Of a stretch of DNA of 38,638 bases, positions 25,533-33,181 are shown piece by piece. Every line of letters starts with the position of its first letter. Within the stretch, counting starts at the first letter, position 1. The stretch comes from Nocardia aobensis NBRC 100429 (GTDB lineage: Bacteria > Actinomycetota > Actinomycetes > Mycobacteriales > Mycobacteriaceae), in assembly GCF_000308375.1 (NCBI RefSeq), contig NZ_BAFQ01000014.1:1-38638 (forward strand), read 5' to 3'. A program made the position numbers and the translations under genes. Below the pieces are notes generated by a model, which made no database searches, had not been told where the DNA came from, and saw only the letters and a list, made by a program, of their open reading frames with translations.

Positions 25533-25585
25533 TTCCGATCGAGGGCGTCCGGGATCCGATCCGATCGGCCGGACCACCCTCGATC
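25533..25585 (-). other. Long stem-loop in the kstD-hsd4B intergenic region
   Basis: CCGATCGAGGG (25533-25543) pairs with CCCTCGATCGG (25575-25585). Inside, GTCCGG (25545-25550) pairs with CCGGAC (25567-25572), and a GATC-rich centre closes the structure. It is downstream of the kstD stop and ~33 bp before hsd4B on the same strand. No U-tract follows on the minus strand. It could be an mRNA processing or stability element, or a leaky terminator that lowers hsd4B expression. Confidence 0.6.
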
Positions 25586-25685
25586 GGCAGTGGTGTCGCG
25601 GACGCCGCCGCGGGTGGCCCGACCGCTCCCATGGTGCCGGGATCGGCCCGGGCCCCCGCTGCGGGTCCCGCTCACCGGTGCCTGC

Positions 25686-27389
25686 CTACTTGCTCGCCGC
25701 GCCGGTGGGGGCCTTCTCCGCGCGCGCCTTCTCGACGATATCCATGACCGCCAGATAGCCGAAGGTCAGCGCGGGCCCGATGGTCGCGCCGGGGCCGGCG
25801 TAGGTATGGCCCATCACCGGGGTCGAGGAGTTGCCGGAGGCGTAGAGCCCCTCGATCACGGTGCCGTCCGCGCGCAGCACCCGCGCCGCGGTGTCGGTGA
25901 CCAGACCGCCCTTGGTGCCCAGGTCGCCGGGCACGATCTTGGCGGCGTAGAACGGGCCCTGCACCAGGGCCGCCAGGCACGGGTTCGGCTTCACGGTCGG
26001 ATCGCCGTAGTAGCGGTCGTAGTGACTCTTGCCGCGGCCGAAGTCCTCGTCCACGCCCTTCTCCGCGAAGGCGTTGAAACGGGCGACGGTGGCGGCGAGA
26101 TTGTCCGCCGGCACGCCGAGACGCTGGGCCAGCTCCTCGAGGGTGTCGGCCTTGACGATGTTGTCGTTTTCCATCCAGCGGGACGGAAAGCGCTGGCCCG
26201 GCTGCAGCCCGGCGAAGATGTAGCGGTTGCGGTAGCGCTGGTCGAACACCAGCCAGGCGGGGATGTTCTCGCCCGGACCGTCGCCCTGACCCCATTTGCC
26301 GCCGTACATGGTGTGCACGGCCTCGACGTAAGGAGCGGACTCATTACCGAATCGCTTACCGTCGGCGTTCACCATGATCGCGCCGGGCAGATTGCGCTCG
26401 GCCAGCGCGAACCACGGCTTACCACCCTTGAAAATGGTCGGCCCCCACCAGGAGTCCTCCATGAACCCGATATCGCCGCCGACCTCCATACCGGCCCGGA
26501 TGCCGTCACCGGTGTTGGCCGCCGCGCCCGTGGTCCACTCGGTGGTGATGGGCTTGCGCTGGTACTGCTCGCGCATCTCGGCGTTGTGCTCGAAACCGCC
26601 GGTGCCCAGCACCACGCCGTAGCGGGCCTTGAAGATCGTCGGCTCGCCGTCGACGGTCGCCTCCACGCCGACGACCCGGCCGTCTTCGGTGATCAGCTTG
26701 GTCAGGGGAGTGTTGAGCAGCACCGGGACATTCGCGTCCTGCAGGCCCTTGCGCATGGCCGCGATGATGGCCTGGCCCATGCCCACGATCTGCTTGCCGG
26801 TGAATTTCGCCAGGTAGGTGCGGGCGCCGACCCGCATGGCGCGCATCATGCCCTTCGGATGCCGCTTGATCAGGTTCAGGCGCACGAAGTCGGTCTGCAT
26901 GACGACGACGTTGAGCGGGGCCTTGGCGTAGGGCGGTTCCAGATTCGCGGCCTCGGCGCCGAGCGTCTTCAGATTGAACGGCTTCGGCTCGCAGGAGCGG
27001 CCGGAGCCCAGGCCGCCGGGGGCCTCGGGGTGGTAGTCGGAGTAGCCCGGCACCCAGGTCATCTTCAGCGGAGAGTGATCGAGGACGAAGTCGAATGCCT
27101 CGGCACCGCGGTCGATGTAGGTGTCGATCTTCTCCTTCGGCACCACGTCACCGATGATGCTGTGCAGGTAGCGGCGGGCTTCCTCCCGGTCGTCGGGCCG
27201 GCCGGACGCCTTGAGCGCCTTGTTGCCCGGGATCCACACACCGCCACCACTACGTGCGGTCGAACCGCCGTAGTGCGCGGCCTTCTCGATGAGCACCGCG
27301 CGCAGTCCGTGGTGCGCGGCGGCGAGGGCGGCGGTCATTCCGGCGGCGCCGCTGCCGACCACCACCACGTCGTATTCCCGATCAGTCAT
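25686..27389 (-). CDS. kstD: 3-ketosteroid delta1-dehydrogenase KstD
   Basis: FAD enzyme that introduces the 1,2 double bond in ring A of 3-ketosteroids such as androstenedione. 567 residues. The N-terminal dinucleotide motif VVVVGSGAAGMTAALAA, the following STARSGGGVWIPGN, the central PITTEWTTGAAANTGDG and the C-terminal active-site loop GHTYAGPGATIGPALTFGY are all of the KstD type and leave little doubt. ATG 27389 (MTDREYD) is taken as start. A KstR box ends 2 bases upstream and there is no Shine-Dalgarno sequence, so the mRNA is probably leaderless. It is divergent from hsaE. Confidence 0.96.
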   Translation of the reverse strand: MTDREYDVVVVGSGAAGMTAALAAAHHGLRAVLIEKAAHYGGSTARSGGGVWIPGNKALKASGRPDDREEARRYLHSIIGDVVPKEKIDTYIDRGAEAFDFVLDHSPLKMTWVPGYSDYHPEAPGGLGSGRSCEPKPFNLKTLGAEAANLEPPYAKAPLNVVVMQTDFVRLNLIKRHPKGMMRAMRVGARTYLAKFTGKQIVGMGQAIIAAMRKGLQDANVPVLLNTPLTKLITEDGRVVGVEATVDGEPTIFKARYGVVLGTGGFEHNAEMREQYQRKPITTEWTTGAAANTGDGIRAGMEVGGDIGFMEDSWWGPTIFKGGKPWFALAERNLPGAIMVNADGKRFGNESAPYVEAVHTMYGGKWGQGDGPGENIPAWLVFDQRYRNRYIFAGLQPGQRFPSRWMENDNIVKADTLEELAQRLGVPADNLAATVARFNAFAEKGVDEDFGRGKSHYDRYYGDPTVKPNPCLAALVQGPFYAAKIVPGDLGTKGGLVTDTAARVLRADGTVIEGLYASGNSSTPVMGHTYAGPGATIGPALTFGYLAVMDIVEKARAEKAPTGAASK

Positions 27390-27390
27390 G

Positions 27391-27404
27391 TAGAACACGT
27401 TATA
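27391..27404. promoter_or_regulatory. KstR operator overlapping the kstD promoter
   Basis: TAGAACACGTTATA fits TnnAACnnGTTnnA. On the minus strand it reads TATAACGTGTTCTA and ends one base before the kstD ATG, so TATAAC can serve as the -10 element of a leaderless transcript. KstR bound here would cover the -10 and start site. Confidence 0.92.
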
Positions 27405-27468
27405 GAATCGGATCAGGTTCGGTCTATATTGGTCTGGCAGATGGGACTGCTGACACGAGAAAATGCAG

Positions 27469-27482
27469 GAAAACTCGTTTCA
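27469..27482. promoter_or_regulatory. Possible second KstR site upstream of hsaE
   Basis: GAAAACTCGTTTCA matches TnnAACnnGTTnnA except for G instead of the first T. It lies 60 bp before hsaE, where a repressor site for that direction would be expected. It is weaker than the others and not a full palindrome. Confidence 0.4.
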
Positions 27483-27541
27483 GTTTGTATCCCGTTCACC
27501 GGCTGGTCCCCAGACCGAGCGCCCCAATGGAAGGAACAAGC

Positions 27542-28327
27542 GTGCTGTCCGACGCGGTACGGAATGAACTGGCCGCGGAGCTCGCGGTCGCCGAACGAGA
27601 CCGGGTGCCGATCGATCCGCTGGTCACGCGGTATGCGGCGATCGACGTGGTCGACGCCTACGAGATCCAGCTCATCAACATCCGGCAGCGGCTGGCCGAC
27701 GGCGCGAAGGTGGTCGGTCACAAGGTCGGGCTCTCCTCGAAGGCCATGCAGGAGATGATGGGCGTCGACGAACCCGACTACGGCCATCTGCTCGCCGATA
27801 TGCAGGTGTTCGAGGACGTTCCGGTCGACACGTCGAAGTACCTGTTCCCGCGCGTCGAGGTCGAGGTCGGTTTCGTGCTCGGCGCGGATCTGCCGGGTGA
27901 GGAGTGCACCGAGGCCGACGTGCTGGCCGCGACGGTCGCCTATGCCCCCGCGATCGAGCTGATCGACACCCGCATCAAGAACTGGAATATCGCGTTGTGC
28001 GACACCATCGCCGACAATGCGTCTTCGGCCGGCTGGGTGCTCGGGCCGGAGCGGGTGGCGCCGGATGCGCTGGACATCAAGGCCATCGACGCGACTCTGA
28101 CCCGCAACGGCGAGGTCGTCGCGCAGGGCCGCAGCGACGCGGTGCTCGATGATCCGACCATCGCGGTGGCCTGGCTGGCCCGCAAGGTCGCCTCGTTCGG
28201 GGTGCGGCTGAAGGCCGGCGACATCGTGCTGCCGGGTTCGTGCACCCGCGCCATCGACGCCCGTCCGGGTGACGACTTCCATGCCGAGTTCGCTGGACTC
28301 GGTTCCGTCCGTTTGACATTCAGCTGA
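27542..28327 (+). CDS. hsaE: 2-hydroxypenta-2,4-dienoate hydratase HsaE
   Basis: Hydrates the five- or six-carbon 2-hydroxydienoate released by HsaD to a 4-hydroxy-2-oxoacid. 261 residues from GTG 27542, with GGAAGGAA just upstream. The open frame before it (from 27485) has no family resemblance. Family marks are [36 protein letters not shown] and [24 protein letters not shown], which carry the metal-binding acidic residues. It is the first gene of hsaEGF. The length equals that of Rv3536c. Confidence 0.94.
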   Translation: MLSDAVRNELAAELAVAERDRVPIDPLVTRYAAIDVVDAYEIQLINIRQRLADGAKVVGHKVGLSSKAMQEMMGVDEPDYGHLLADMQVFEDVPVDTSKYLFPRVEVEVGFVLGADLPGEECTEADVLAATVAYAPAIELIDTRIKNWNIALCDTIADNASSAGWVLGPERVAPDALDIKAIDATLTRNGEVVAQGRSDAVLDDPTIAVAWLARKVASFGVRLKAGDIVLPGSCTRAIDARPGDDFHAEFAGLGSVRLTFS

Positions 28328-28337
28328 GGGAGATCAA

Positions 28338-29249
28338 GTGCCTAGCAACGGGAAGGTTACAGCCGCGATCGTCGGCTCCGGCAATATCAGCACCGATCTG
28401 CTGTACAAGCTGCTGCGGTCGGAGCGGATCGAGCCGCGCTGGATGATCGGTATCGATCCGGACAGTGAGGGTCTGAAGCGGGCCCGCGGGCTGGGTCTGG
28501 AGACCTCGCACGAGGGCGCCGACTGGCTGCTCGCGCTGCCGGAGAAGCCCGACATGCTGTTCGAGGCCACCTCGGCCTACGTGCATCGCGAATACGCGCC
28601 GAAGTACGAGGCGGCCGGTATCCGCGCGGTGGATCTCACCCCCGCCGCGGTCGGCCCGGCGGTCGTGCCGCCGGTGAACCTCGGCGCGAATATCGACACC
28701 CCGAACGTCAACATGATCACCTGCGGTGGGCAGGCGACGATTCCGATCGTCGCGGCCGTTTCGCGCGTGGTCGAGGTGCCCTACGCCGAGATCGTCGCCT
28801 CGGTTTCCTCGGTCTCGGCCGGGCCCGGCACCCGCGCGAACATCGACGAGTTCACCAAGACCACCAGCAAGGGTGTGGAGACCATCGGTGGCGCCAAGCG
28901 CGGTAAGGCGATCATCATCCTCAACCCGGCCGAGCCGCCGATGATCATGCGCGACACCATCTTCGCCGCCATTCCCGAGGATGCGGACACCGATGCGATC
29001 AGCGAATCCATCCACCGGATGGTCGCCGACATCCAGGAGTACGTGCCCGGCTACCGGCTGCTCAACGAACCGCAGTTCGACGAGCCGAGCGTGATTTCCG
29101 GTGGGATGGCGAAGGTTTCGGTCTTCGTGGAGGTCGAGGGCGCGGGCGACTTCCTGCCGCCCTACGCCGGCAACCTCGACATCATGACCGCCGCCGCCAC
29201 CCGGGTGGGCGAGGTCATGGCCGAACAGATCCTCACGGCTCGGGTCTAG
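28338..29249 (+). CDS. hsaG: Acylating acetaldehyde/propionaldehyde dehydrogenase HsaG
   Basis: Oxidises the aldehyde from HsaF to acyl-CoA using NAD+ and CoA. 303 residues from a GTG start with GGGAGA upstream. The Rossmann motif [17 protein letters not shown] is at 9-25, and the catalytic Cys129 lies in [13 protein letters not shown]. The C-terminal half contains the dimerisation and aldolase-contact region ([20 protein letters not shown]). HsaG and HsaF form a channelled complex in the known pathway, and the genes are adjacent, 13 bp apart. In sterol degradation the aldehyde is propanal. Confidence 0.95.
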   Translation: MPSNGKVTAAIVGSGNISTDLLYKLLRSERIEPRWMIGIDPDSEGLKRARGLGLETSHEGADWLLALPEKPDMLFEATSAYVHREYAPKYEAAGIRAVDLTPAAVGPAVVPPVNLGANIDTPNVNMITCGGQATIPIVAAVSRVVEVPYAEIVASVSSVSAGPGTRANIDEFTKTTSKGVETIGGAKRGKAIIILNPAEPPMIMRDTIFAAIPEDADTDAISESIHRMVADIQEYVPGYRLLNEPQFDEPSVISGGMAKVSVFVEVEGAGDFLPPYAGNLDIMTAAATRVGEVMAEQILTARV

Positions 29250-29262
29250 GAGGGACCAGATC

Positions 29263-30315
29263 ATGAACTACGTATTGCAGCCGTTCTCCCAGGAACTCGA
29301 CGTCCGCGTCACCGACACCTCGCTGCGCGACGGTTCCCATCACAAGCGTCACCAGTTCACCGCCACCGAGGTGCGCGATATCGTCGCGGCCGTCGACGCC
29401 GCGGGTGTGCCGGTGATCGAGGTGACCCACGGTGACGGCCTCGGCGGTTCCTCGTTCAACTACGGGTTCTCCAAAACCCCTGAGCAGGAACTGATCACGA
29501 TCGCGGCGCAGACCGCGAAACAGGCCAAGATCGCGGTCCTCATGCTGCCCGGCGTGGGCGTCAAGGAGGACATCAAGATCTCCCAGGACAACGGCGCGTC
29601 CATCGTCCGCATCGCCACCCACTGCACCGAGGCCGACGTCTCGATCCAGCACTTCGGCTATGCCCGCGACCTCGGCATGGAAACCGTCGGCTTCCTGATG
29701 ATGTCGCATTCGCAGCCGCCGGAGGTGCTCGCCAAGCAGGCGCGCATCATGGCCGACGCCGGATGCCAGTGCGTCTACGTCGTGGACTCCGCGGGTGCGC
29801 TGGTACTGGATCAGGTGTCCGACCGCATCGCCGCGGTCGCCGCCGAACTCGGCGACGACGCCCAGGTCGGCTTCCACGGCCACGAGAATCTCGACCTCGC
29901 GGTCGCCAACTCGATCTACGCGGTGAAGGCCGGCGCCAAGCAGATCGACGGCAGCGCACGGCGTTTCGGCGCCGGTGCGGGCAACACCCCGGTCGAGGCG
30001 TTCGTCGGCGTCGCCGACAAGATCGGTATCAAGACCGGTATCGACTTCTTCGCCATCGCCGATGCCGCCGAGGACGTCGTGCGCCCGGCCATGCCGCAGG
30101 AATGCCTGCTCGACCGCCAGGCCCTGATGATGGGCTACGCGGGCGTGTACTCGAGTTTCCTCAAGCACGCCGAGCGCCAAGCCGAACGCTATGGCGTCTC
30201 GGCGGCCGAAATGCTGGTGCGCGCCGGTAAGCGCAAGCTGGTCGGCGGCCAGGAGGATCAGCTGATCGACATCGCGCTGGAACTGCAGCGGGAAAAGCAG
30301 GGCGCTTCCGCCTGA
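29263..30315 (+). CDS. hsaF: 4-hydroxy-2-oxovalerate/hexanoate aldolase HsaF
   Basis: Divalent-metal class II pyruvate aldolase, 350 residues, ATG start after AGGAGGG. The N-terminal motif [17 protein letters not shown] contains Arg22 and the metal ligand Asp23, and [12 protein letters not shown] carries His205 and His207. It cleaves 4-hydroxy-2-oxohexanoate to pyruvate and propanal, passed to HsaG. The C-terminal part has the communication domain ([24 protein letters not shown]). It is the last gene of the operon, and a clear terminator follows. Confidence 0.96.
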   Translation: MNYVLQPFSQELDVRVTDTSLRDGSHHKRHQFTATEVRDIVAAVDAAGVPVIEVTHGDGLGGSSFNYGFSKTPEQELITIAAQTAKQAKIAVLMLPGVGVKEDIKISQDNGASIVRIATHCTEADVSIQHFGYARDLGMETVGFLMMSHSQPPEVLAKQARIMADAGCQCVYVVDSAGALVLDQVSDRIAAVAAELGDDAQVGFHGHENLDLAVANSIYAVKAGAKQIDGSARRFGAGAGNTPVEAFVGVADKIGIKTGIDFFAIADAAEDVVRPAMPQECLLDRQALMMGYAGVYSSFLKHAERQAERYGVSAAEMLVRAGKRKLVGGQEDQLIDIALELQREKQGASA

Positions 30316-30330
30316 CCATGTCGAAACGAC

Positions 30331-30363
30331 GGGCCGCGAACGGTATTCGTTCGCGGCCCTTTC
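30331..30363 (+). terminator. Terminator of hsaEGF
   Basis: Perfect 12-bp stem GGGCCGCGAACG (30331-30342) with CGTTCGCGGCCC (30348-30359), 5-base loop GTATT, then TTTCG. It lies 15 bp after the hsaF stop. Confidence 0.9.
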
Positions 30364-30562
30364 GCGTTCGGGCGAGCGTCCCACGGTGGTGAATTCACCG
30401 GGGGTATGCGGCCGGATGGTGAACGGCAGTTTCGAGGTGACCGTGTGTTAACGCGCGGGTTCTTCCACGCGATCCGAATACGGGTCTGGGGAGCGCTGTA
30501 CTCTTGCGCGGCAAGCAATTCTGCTCTCGATCATCCGCGCGGACGAAAACATAGGAGTTGCT

Positions 30563-31048
30563 GTGAAAATACGAGCGTTGATCGGCGGATCTGTTGCCGC
30601 AGTGGCGATTTCGATGGCCGGTGGGGCGGTGGCGGATGCGCAACCGTTCGTCGCCGCGAACGGGCCCACGGTGCAGAACCCGGCCGATTATCTGGTGGGC
30701 GACACGGTGTATTTCAGTGCCGGGTACGCCAATTGCTCGATGCACCCCAACGGTGACGTCGGCTGTGACATCAGCCCCGGAGTCGCCACTCTGTTCGGAA
30801 TTCCCATCAGCAATGTCGCCATCGACCTGCCGTTCCTCCCGGCGCATCCGACCTTCGGCCTGACCGGCCCGCTGGGTCGCGCCGGCAGCCGATCCATCGA
30901 CTCGGGGCCCGCCTCCGACGGCTACGACTACGGCGGCGTCATCAATTACGGCGGCGCCACCTGCAGTGCCGGTGGTCGCGGTGCGGTGCAGTGCAGCTCG
31001 AAGGGGCACACCTTCAACTTCGGCTGGTCGGGCACCAACCTCAGCTGA
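30563..31048 (+). CDS. Secreted small protein with four cysteines
   Basis: 161 residues. GTG start with AGGAG 5 bases upstream. A signal peptide (MKIRALIGGSVAAVAISMAG) with predicted cleavage after AVADA (25/26) gives a mature protein of ~135 residues. Cys58, Cys68, Cys134 and Cys144 probably form two disulfides. The rest is Gly/Asn/Tyr-rich (GYDYGGVINYGGATCSAGG). I do not recognise a domain. Small exported proteins of this kind are common in Nocardia. It has its own promoter region (30364-30562, where I see no other feature), so a link to steroid metabolism is not implied. Confidence 0.82.
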   Translation: MKIRALIGGSVAAVAISMAGGAVADAQPFVAANGPTVQNPADYLVGDTVYFSAGYANCSMHPNGDVGCDISPGVATLFGIPISNVAIDLPFLPAHPTFGLTGPLGRAGSRSIDSGPASDGYDYGGVINYGGATCSAGGRGAVQCSSKGHTFNFGWSGTNLS

Positions 31049-31161
31049 TACCGGCACGGATTCGGCGCAGCGGGCCGCGAAGGGGGGAGCGTGCGCGGCC
31101 CGCGGTCGGCTGCACAGCTTCCCTGAGCCTTGCCGGTGTGCGTTCCGTCGCGATGCGCGGG

Positions 31162-31356
31162 TCACTGTGCTCGCCGGCACGCTGCCGACCGGCGAGGGGA
31201 GGTCGCCCCGGCCACCGCGCCGGCACGGCGGTGCGCCGGCGGCTCGTGATGGTCGACGAAGCCGGGCACCGTCACGGAATCCGGCTCGAGGATCTGGTGC
31301 TCGGCGCCGCAGCCTACGCAGGCGGTCGAGAAACCCTCGCGGAACCAGCCGGTTGA
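31162..31356 (-). pseudogene. Small CxxC-containing coding remnant without a clear start
   Basis: The minus-strand frame reads STGWFREGFSTACVGCGAEH and continues ILEPDSVTVPGFVDHHEPP before an Ala/Arg-rich end at 31162. Nearly every codon ends in G or C over residues 3-40, a strong coding sign, and Cys-x2-Cys-Gly suggests a metal or redox site. No ATG, GTG or TTG exists in frame near 31356. An ATG at 31373 is one frame off (MDTRVYQPAG). So it is either a frameshifted gene, a gene with a non-standard start, or a sequencing error. It lies head to head with the TetR gene, with a palindrome at its 5' edge. Confidence 0.4.
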
Positions 31357-31370
31357 TACACTCGTGTATC
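31355..31370. promoter_or_regulatory. Palindromic operator upstream of the TetR gene
   Basis: GATACACTCGTGTATC is a dyad with 7-bp arms GATACAC/GTGTATC and a 2-base centre. It ends 26 bp before the TetR GTG start. It is a likely autoregulatory site and may also control the small divergent frame. Confidence 0.75.
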
Positions 31371-31396
31371 CATATGTCCAGGGAGAGGAAGCGCTC

Positions 31397-32158
31397 GTGA
31401 CGTCTCTCGGTGCCCGGCGTTCGTCCGAGCCCGGACACGGCCGCGCGCGGGCACGTCGCGGCGACTCGACCGCCGAATCGGTGCCGGCCGGCGGAGCTCT
31501 CCCATCCGTGGACGATGCCGCCGGGGCGAGCGGCGCGTCACGGCGCGAACCGCGAATGACCAAGCGGCGGGCCGAGACTCGGCAACGGTTGCTCGACGCC
31601 GCGTTCGACGCGTTCGCCGAAGAGGGGTTCGGTCGGTGCACGGTCGAGCAGATCTGTGAGCGCGCCGGATTCACCCGCGGGGCGTTCTACTCGAACTTCA
31701 GCTCGCTGGAGGAACTGTTCCTGGCGATGTGGGAGTTGCGGTCGGCCGAGATGCTGCGCGAACTGACGGGAGTTCTGGAGTCGGAGTCCGGCGCCGATGT
31801 CCACGATCTGCGCGCCGGTGTGGAGCGGGTGCTGCGGGCGGTTCCGCTGGACGACAAGTGGTTTCGCATCACCGCCGAATTCACCGCCCACGCCCTGCGC
31901 AACCCGTCGCTGCGGCGGGTCATGGTCGCGCGGGAGAACGCGATCGTCGCGGCCCTGCTGCCGGTCCTGGAGGCGCTGCTCAACCGCGCCGGACGCACTG
32001 TCACCGACCGCGAGGGCCTCGGCCGCGCGGTGGTCGCGGTCCACGACGGCACCTCGCAGCAGTGCCTGCTCGAACCCGGCGACGCCGCGGTCCGCGAGCA
32101 ACGCACGACCCTGTTCGCCCACGTCGCGATGGCCTACAGCGCGGCCCGGGACCTGTGA
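31397..32158 (+). CDS. TetR-family regulator with long N-terminal tail
   Basis: 253 residues from GTG 31397, preceded by GGGAGAGGAAG. The DNA-binding domain starts only at about residue 54 (MTKRRAETRQRLLDAAFDAF through GFTRGAFYSNFSSLEELFL), after a Ser/Ala/Arg/Gly-rich tail with no structure. An ATG at 31556 would remove the tail and give a usual ~200-residue TetR, but it has no obvious ribosome site. The C-terminal half is all-helical ligand-binding type. The target and ligand are unknown. A dyad operator lies just upstream. Confidence 0.85.
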   Translation: MTSLGARRSSEPGHGRARARRGDSTAESVPAGGALPSVDDAAGASGASRREPRMTKRRAETRQRLLDAAFDAFAEEGFGRCTVEQICERAGFTRGAFYSNFSSLEELFLAMWELRSAEMLRELTGVLESESGADVHDLRAGVERVLRAVPLDDKWFRITAEFTAHALRNPSLRRVMVARENAIVAALLPVLEALLNRAGRTVTDREGLGRAVVAVHDGTSQQCLLEPGDAAVREQRTTLFAHVAMAYSAARDL

Positions 32159-32315
32159 TGCGCCCCCATGGTCGGCGTCGACGAGAAGACGCGCGCTGGG
32201 TCGTCGGGCGGCCGGGCAGGCGGTAGCAGGGCGTGTGACCACGCCGCCGGGTTCGCGGTATCGCTCCCGACCGCGCAGAATCCGCAAGCAACCGATTACC
32301 CCGCAGGAGGCGACG

Positions 32316-32723
32316 ATGTCCGAACGACCCGCGCTGGCCGAGGCACTGGATCTGCAACCGCATCCCGAAGGCGGCTGGTTCCGCGAAACCTACCGCAGCC
32401 CGGTCGAATTCGAGCCGGACGGCTACGACGGCCCGCGCGCATCCGCCACCGCCATCCACTTCCTGCTGCTGCCGCACGAGAAGTCCGCGCCGCATACCGT
32501 GCGCTCGGACGAGATCTGGTTGTGGCAGCGCGGTGGCCCGCTGCTGCTGAACATCGGCGGCGACGAAGTGATTCTCGGCCCGGACGTCGAACGGGGCCAA
32601 CTTCTGCAGGCCGTGGTGCCCGCCGGTGTCAGCCAGGCCGCACGCCCGGCCGGTGACGACTACGTGCTGGTGAGCTGCGTGGTCGCGCCCGGATTCGATT
32701 TCGCGGACTTCCGGCTGGACTGA
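32316..32723 (+). CDS. Cupin_5 (DUF985) family protein
   Basis: 135 residues, ATG with AGGAGG 6 bases upstream. The family opening LDLQPHPEGGWFRETYRSP is followed by ATAIHFLLLPHEKSAPHTVRSDEIWLWQRGGPL and the closing VVPAGVSQAA and VSCVVAPGFDFADF. This is a single double-stranded beta-helix domain. His and Glu residues near the centre could bind a metal or sugar. Related proteins include sugar epimerase-like cupins, but the substrate is unknown. It follows the TetR gene by 157 bp in the same direction and may be its target. The 74-bp palindromic element lies 9 bp after its stop. Confidence 0.87.
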   Translation: MSERPALAEALDLQPHPEGGWFRETYRSPVEFEPDGYDGPRASATAIHFLLLPHEKSAPHTVRSDEIWLWQRGGPLLLNIGGDEVILGPDVERGQLLQAVVPAGVSQAARPAGDDYVLVSCVVAPGFDFADFRLD

Positions 32724-32732
32724 TCGCCGGGG

Positions 32733-32806
32733 TGAACAAATCGTGCAAACCTCGGTGATTCGGCGCGATTTCCGCCTTTCGCGCGGAGGTTTGCACGAAT
32801 AGTTCA
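32733..32806. repeat. 74-bp palindromic repeat, copy 2
   Basis: Same design as copy 1: TGAAC (32733-32737), spacer AAA, TCGTGCAAACCTC (32741-32753), 32-base centre, GAGGTTTGCACGA (32786-32798), spacer ATA, GTTCA (32802-32806). The centre differs from copy 1 but again has an internal stem (GCGCGA at 32763-32768 with TCGCGC at 32779-32784). It also lies between convergent genes. Confidence 0.92.
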
Positions 32807-32863
32807 GGCCCGCCCACCGTATCCCTGTCGAATACGGTGGGCGGGCCCGAGCAACACGCCTGC

Positions 32864-33181
32864 TTACTCGTCGATCGCCAGCATGCCCTCATCGATCGCA
32901 TACTGGATCGACTTCTCCAGGTCCGGGCACGGATCCGGTCGCCCCGGCCCGGCCAGTTTCGCGAAGACCGGGCAGTGTTCGGCCGGGCTGACCGTCCACT
33001 GCACCGAACGCTGGTGCGAGGAGGACTTGCGGACCAGGACTTCCACTCCGCATGCCCGGCAGGCCACCGGCGTCAGGCCGTCTTCGAGATAGCGCTGCCT
33101 GTCGACGACCGTCTGGGCACGCACCTGTTCCCGGCGTTCCGGGCGGTCCGCGAAATCGGGTGCTTTGGCCCAGGAGACCAT
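32864..33181 (-). CDS. Small Cys-rich protein coupled to KshA
   Basis: 105 residues. ATG 33181 shares its A with the TGA of kshA (TGATG), so translation is coupled. It has Cys41-x2-Cys44 (VACRACGVEV), Cys70 preceded by His69, and Cys85, which could form a zinc or iron-sulfur site. The rest is charged. I do not recognise a domain, but a small gene in the same place follows kshA in M. tuberculosis (from memory, Rv3527). It may help KshA folding, metal loading or electron transfer. This is only an inference from coupling and cysteines. Confidence 0.8.
   Translation of the reverse strand: MVSWAKAPDFADRPERREQVRAQTVVDRQRYLEDGLTPVACRACGVEVLVRKSSSHQRSVQWTVSPAEHCPVFAKLAGPGRPDPCPDLEKSIQYAIDEGMLAIDE

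Noticed and set aside
25500..27758. Very long open frame on the plus strand opposite kstD
   Set aside because: It is antisense to kstD in high-GC DNA, where such frames are expected. The protein is Gly/His/Val/Arg-rich without domains, and kstD is certain.
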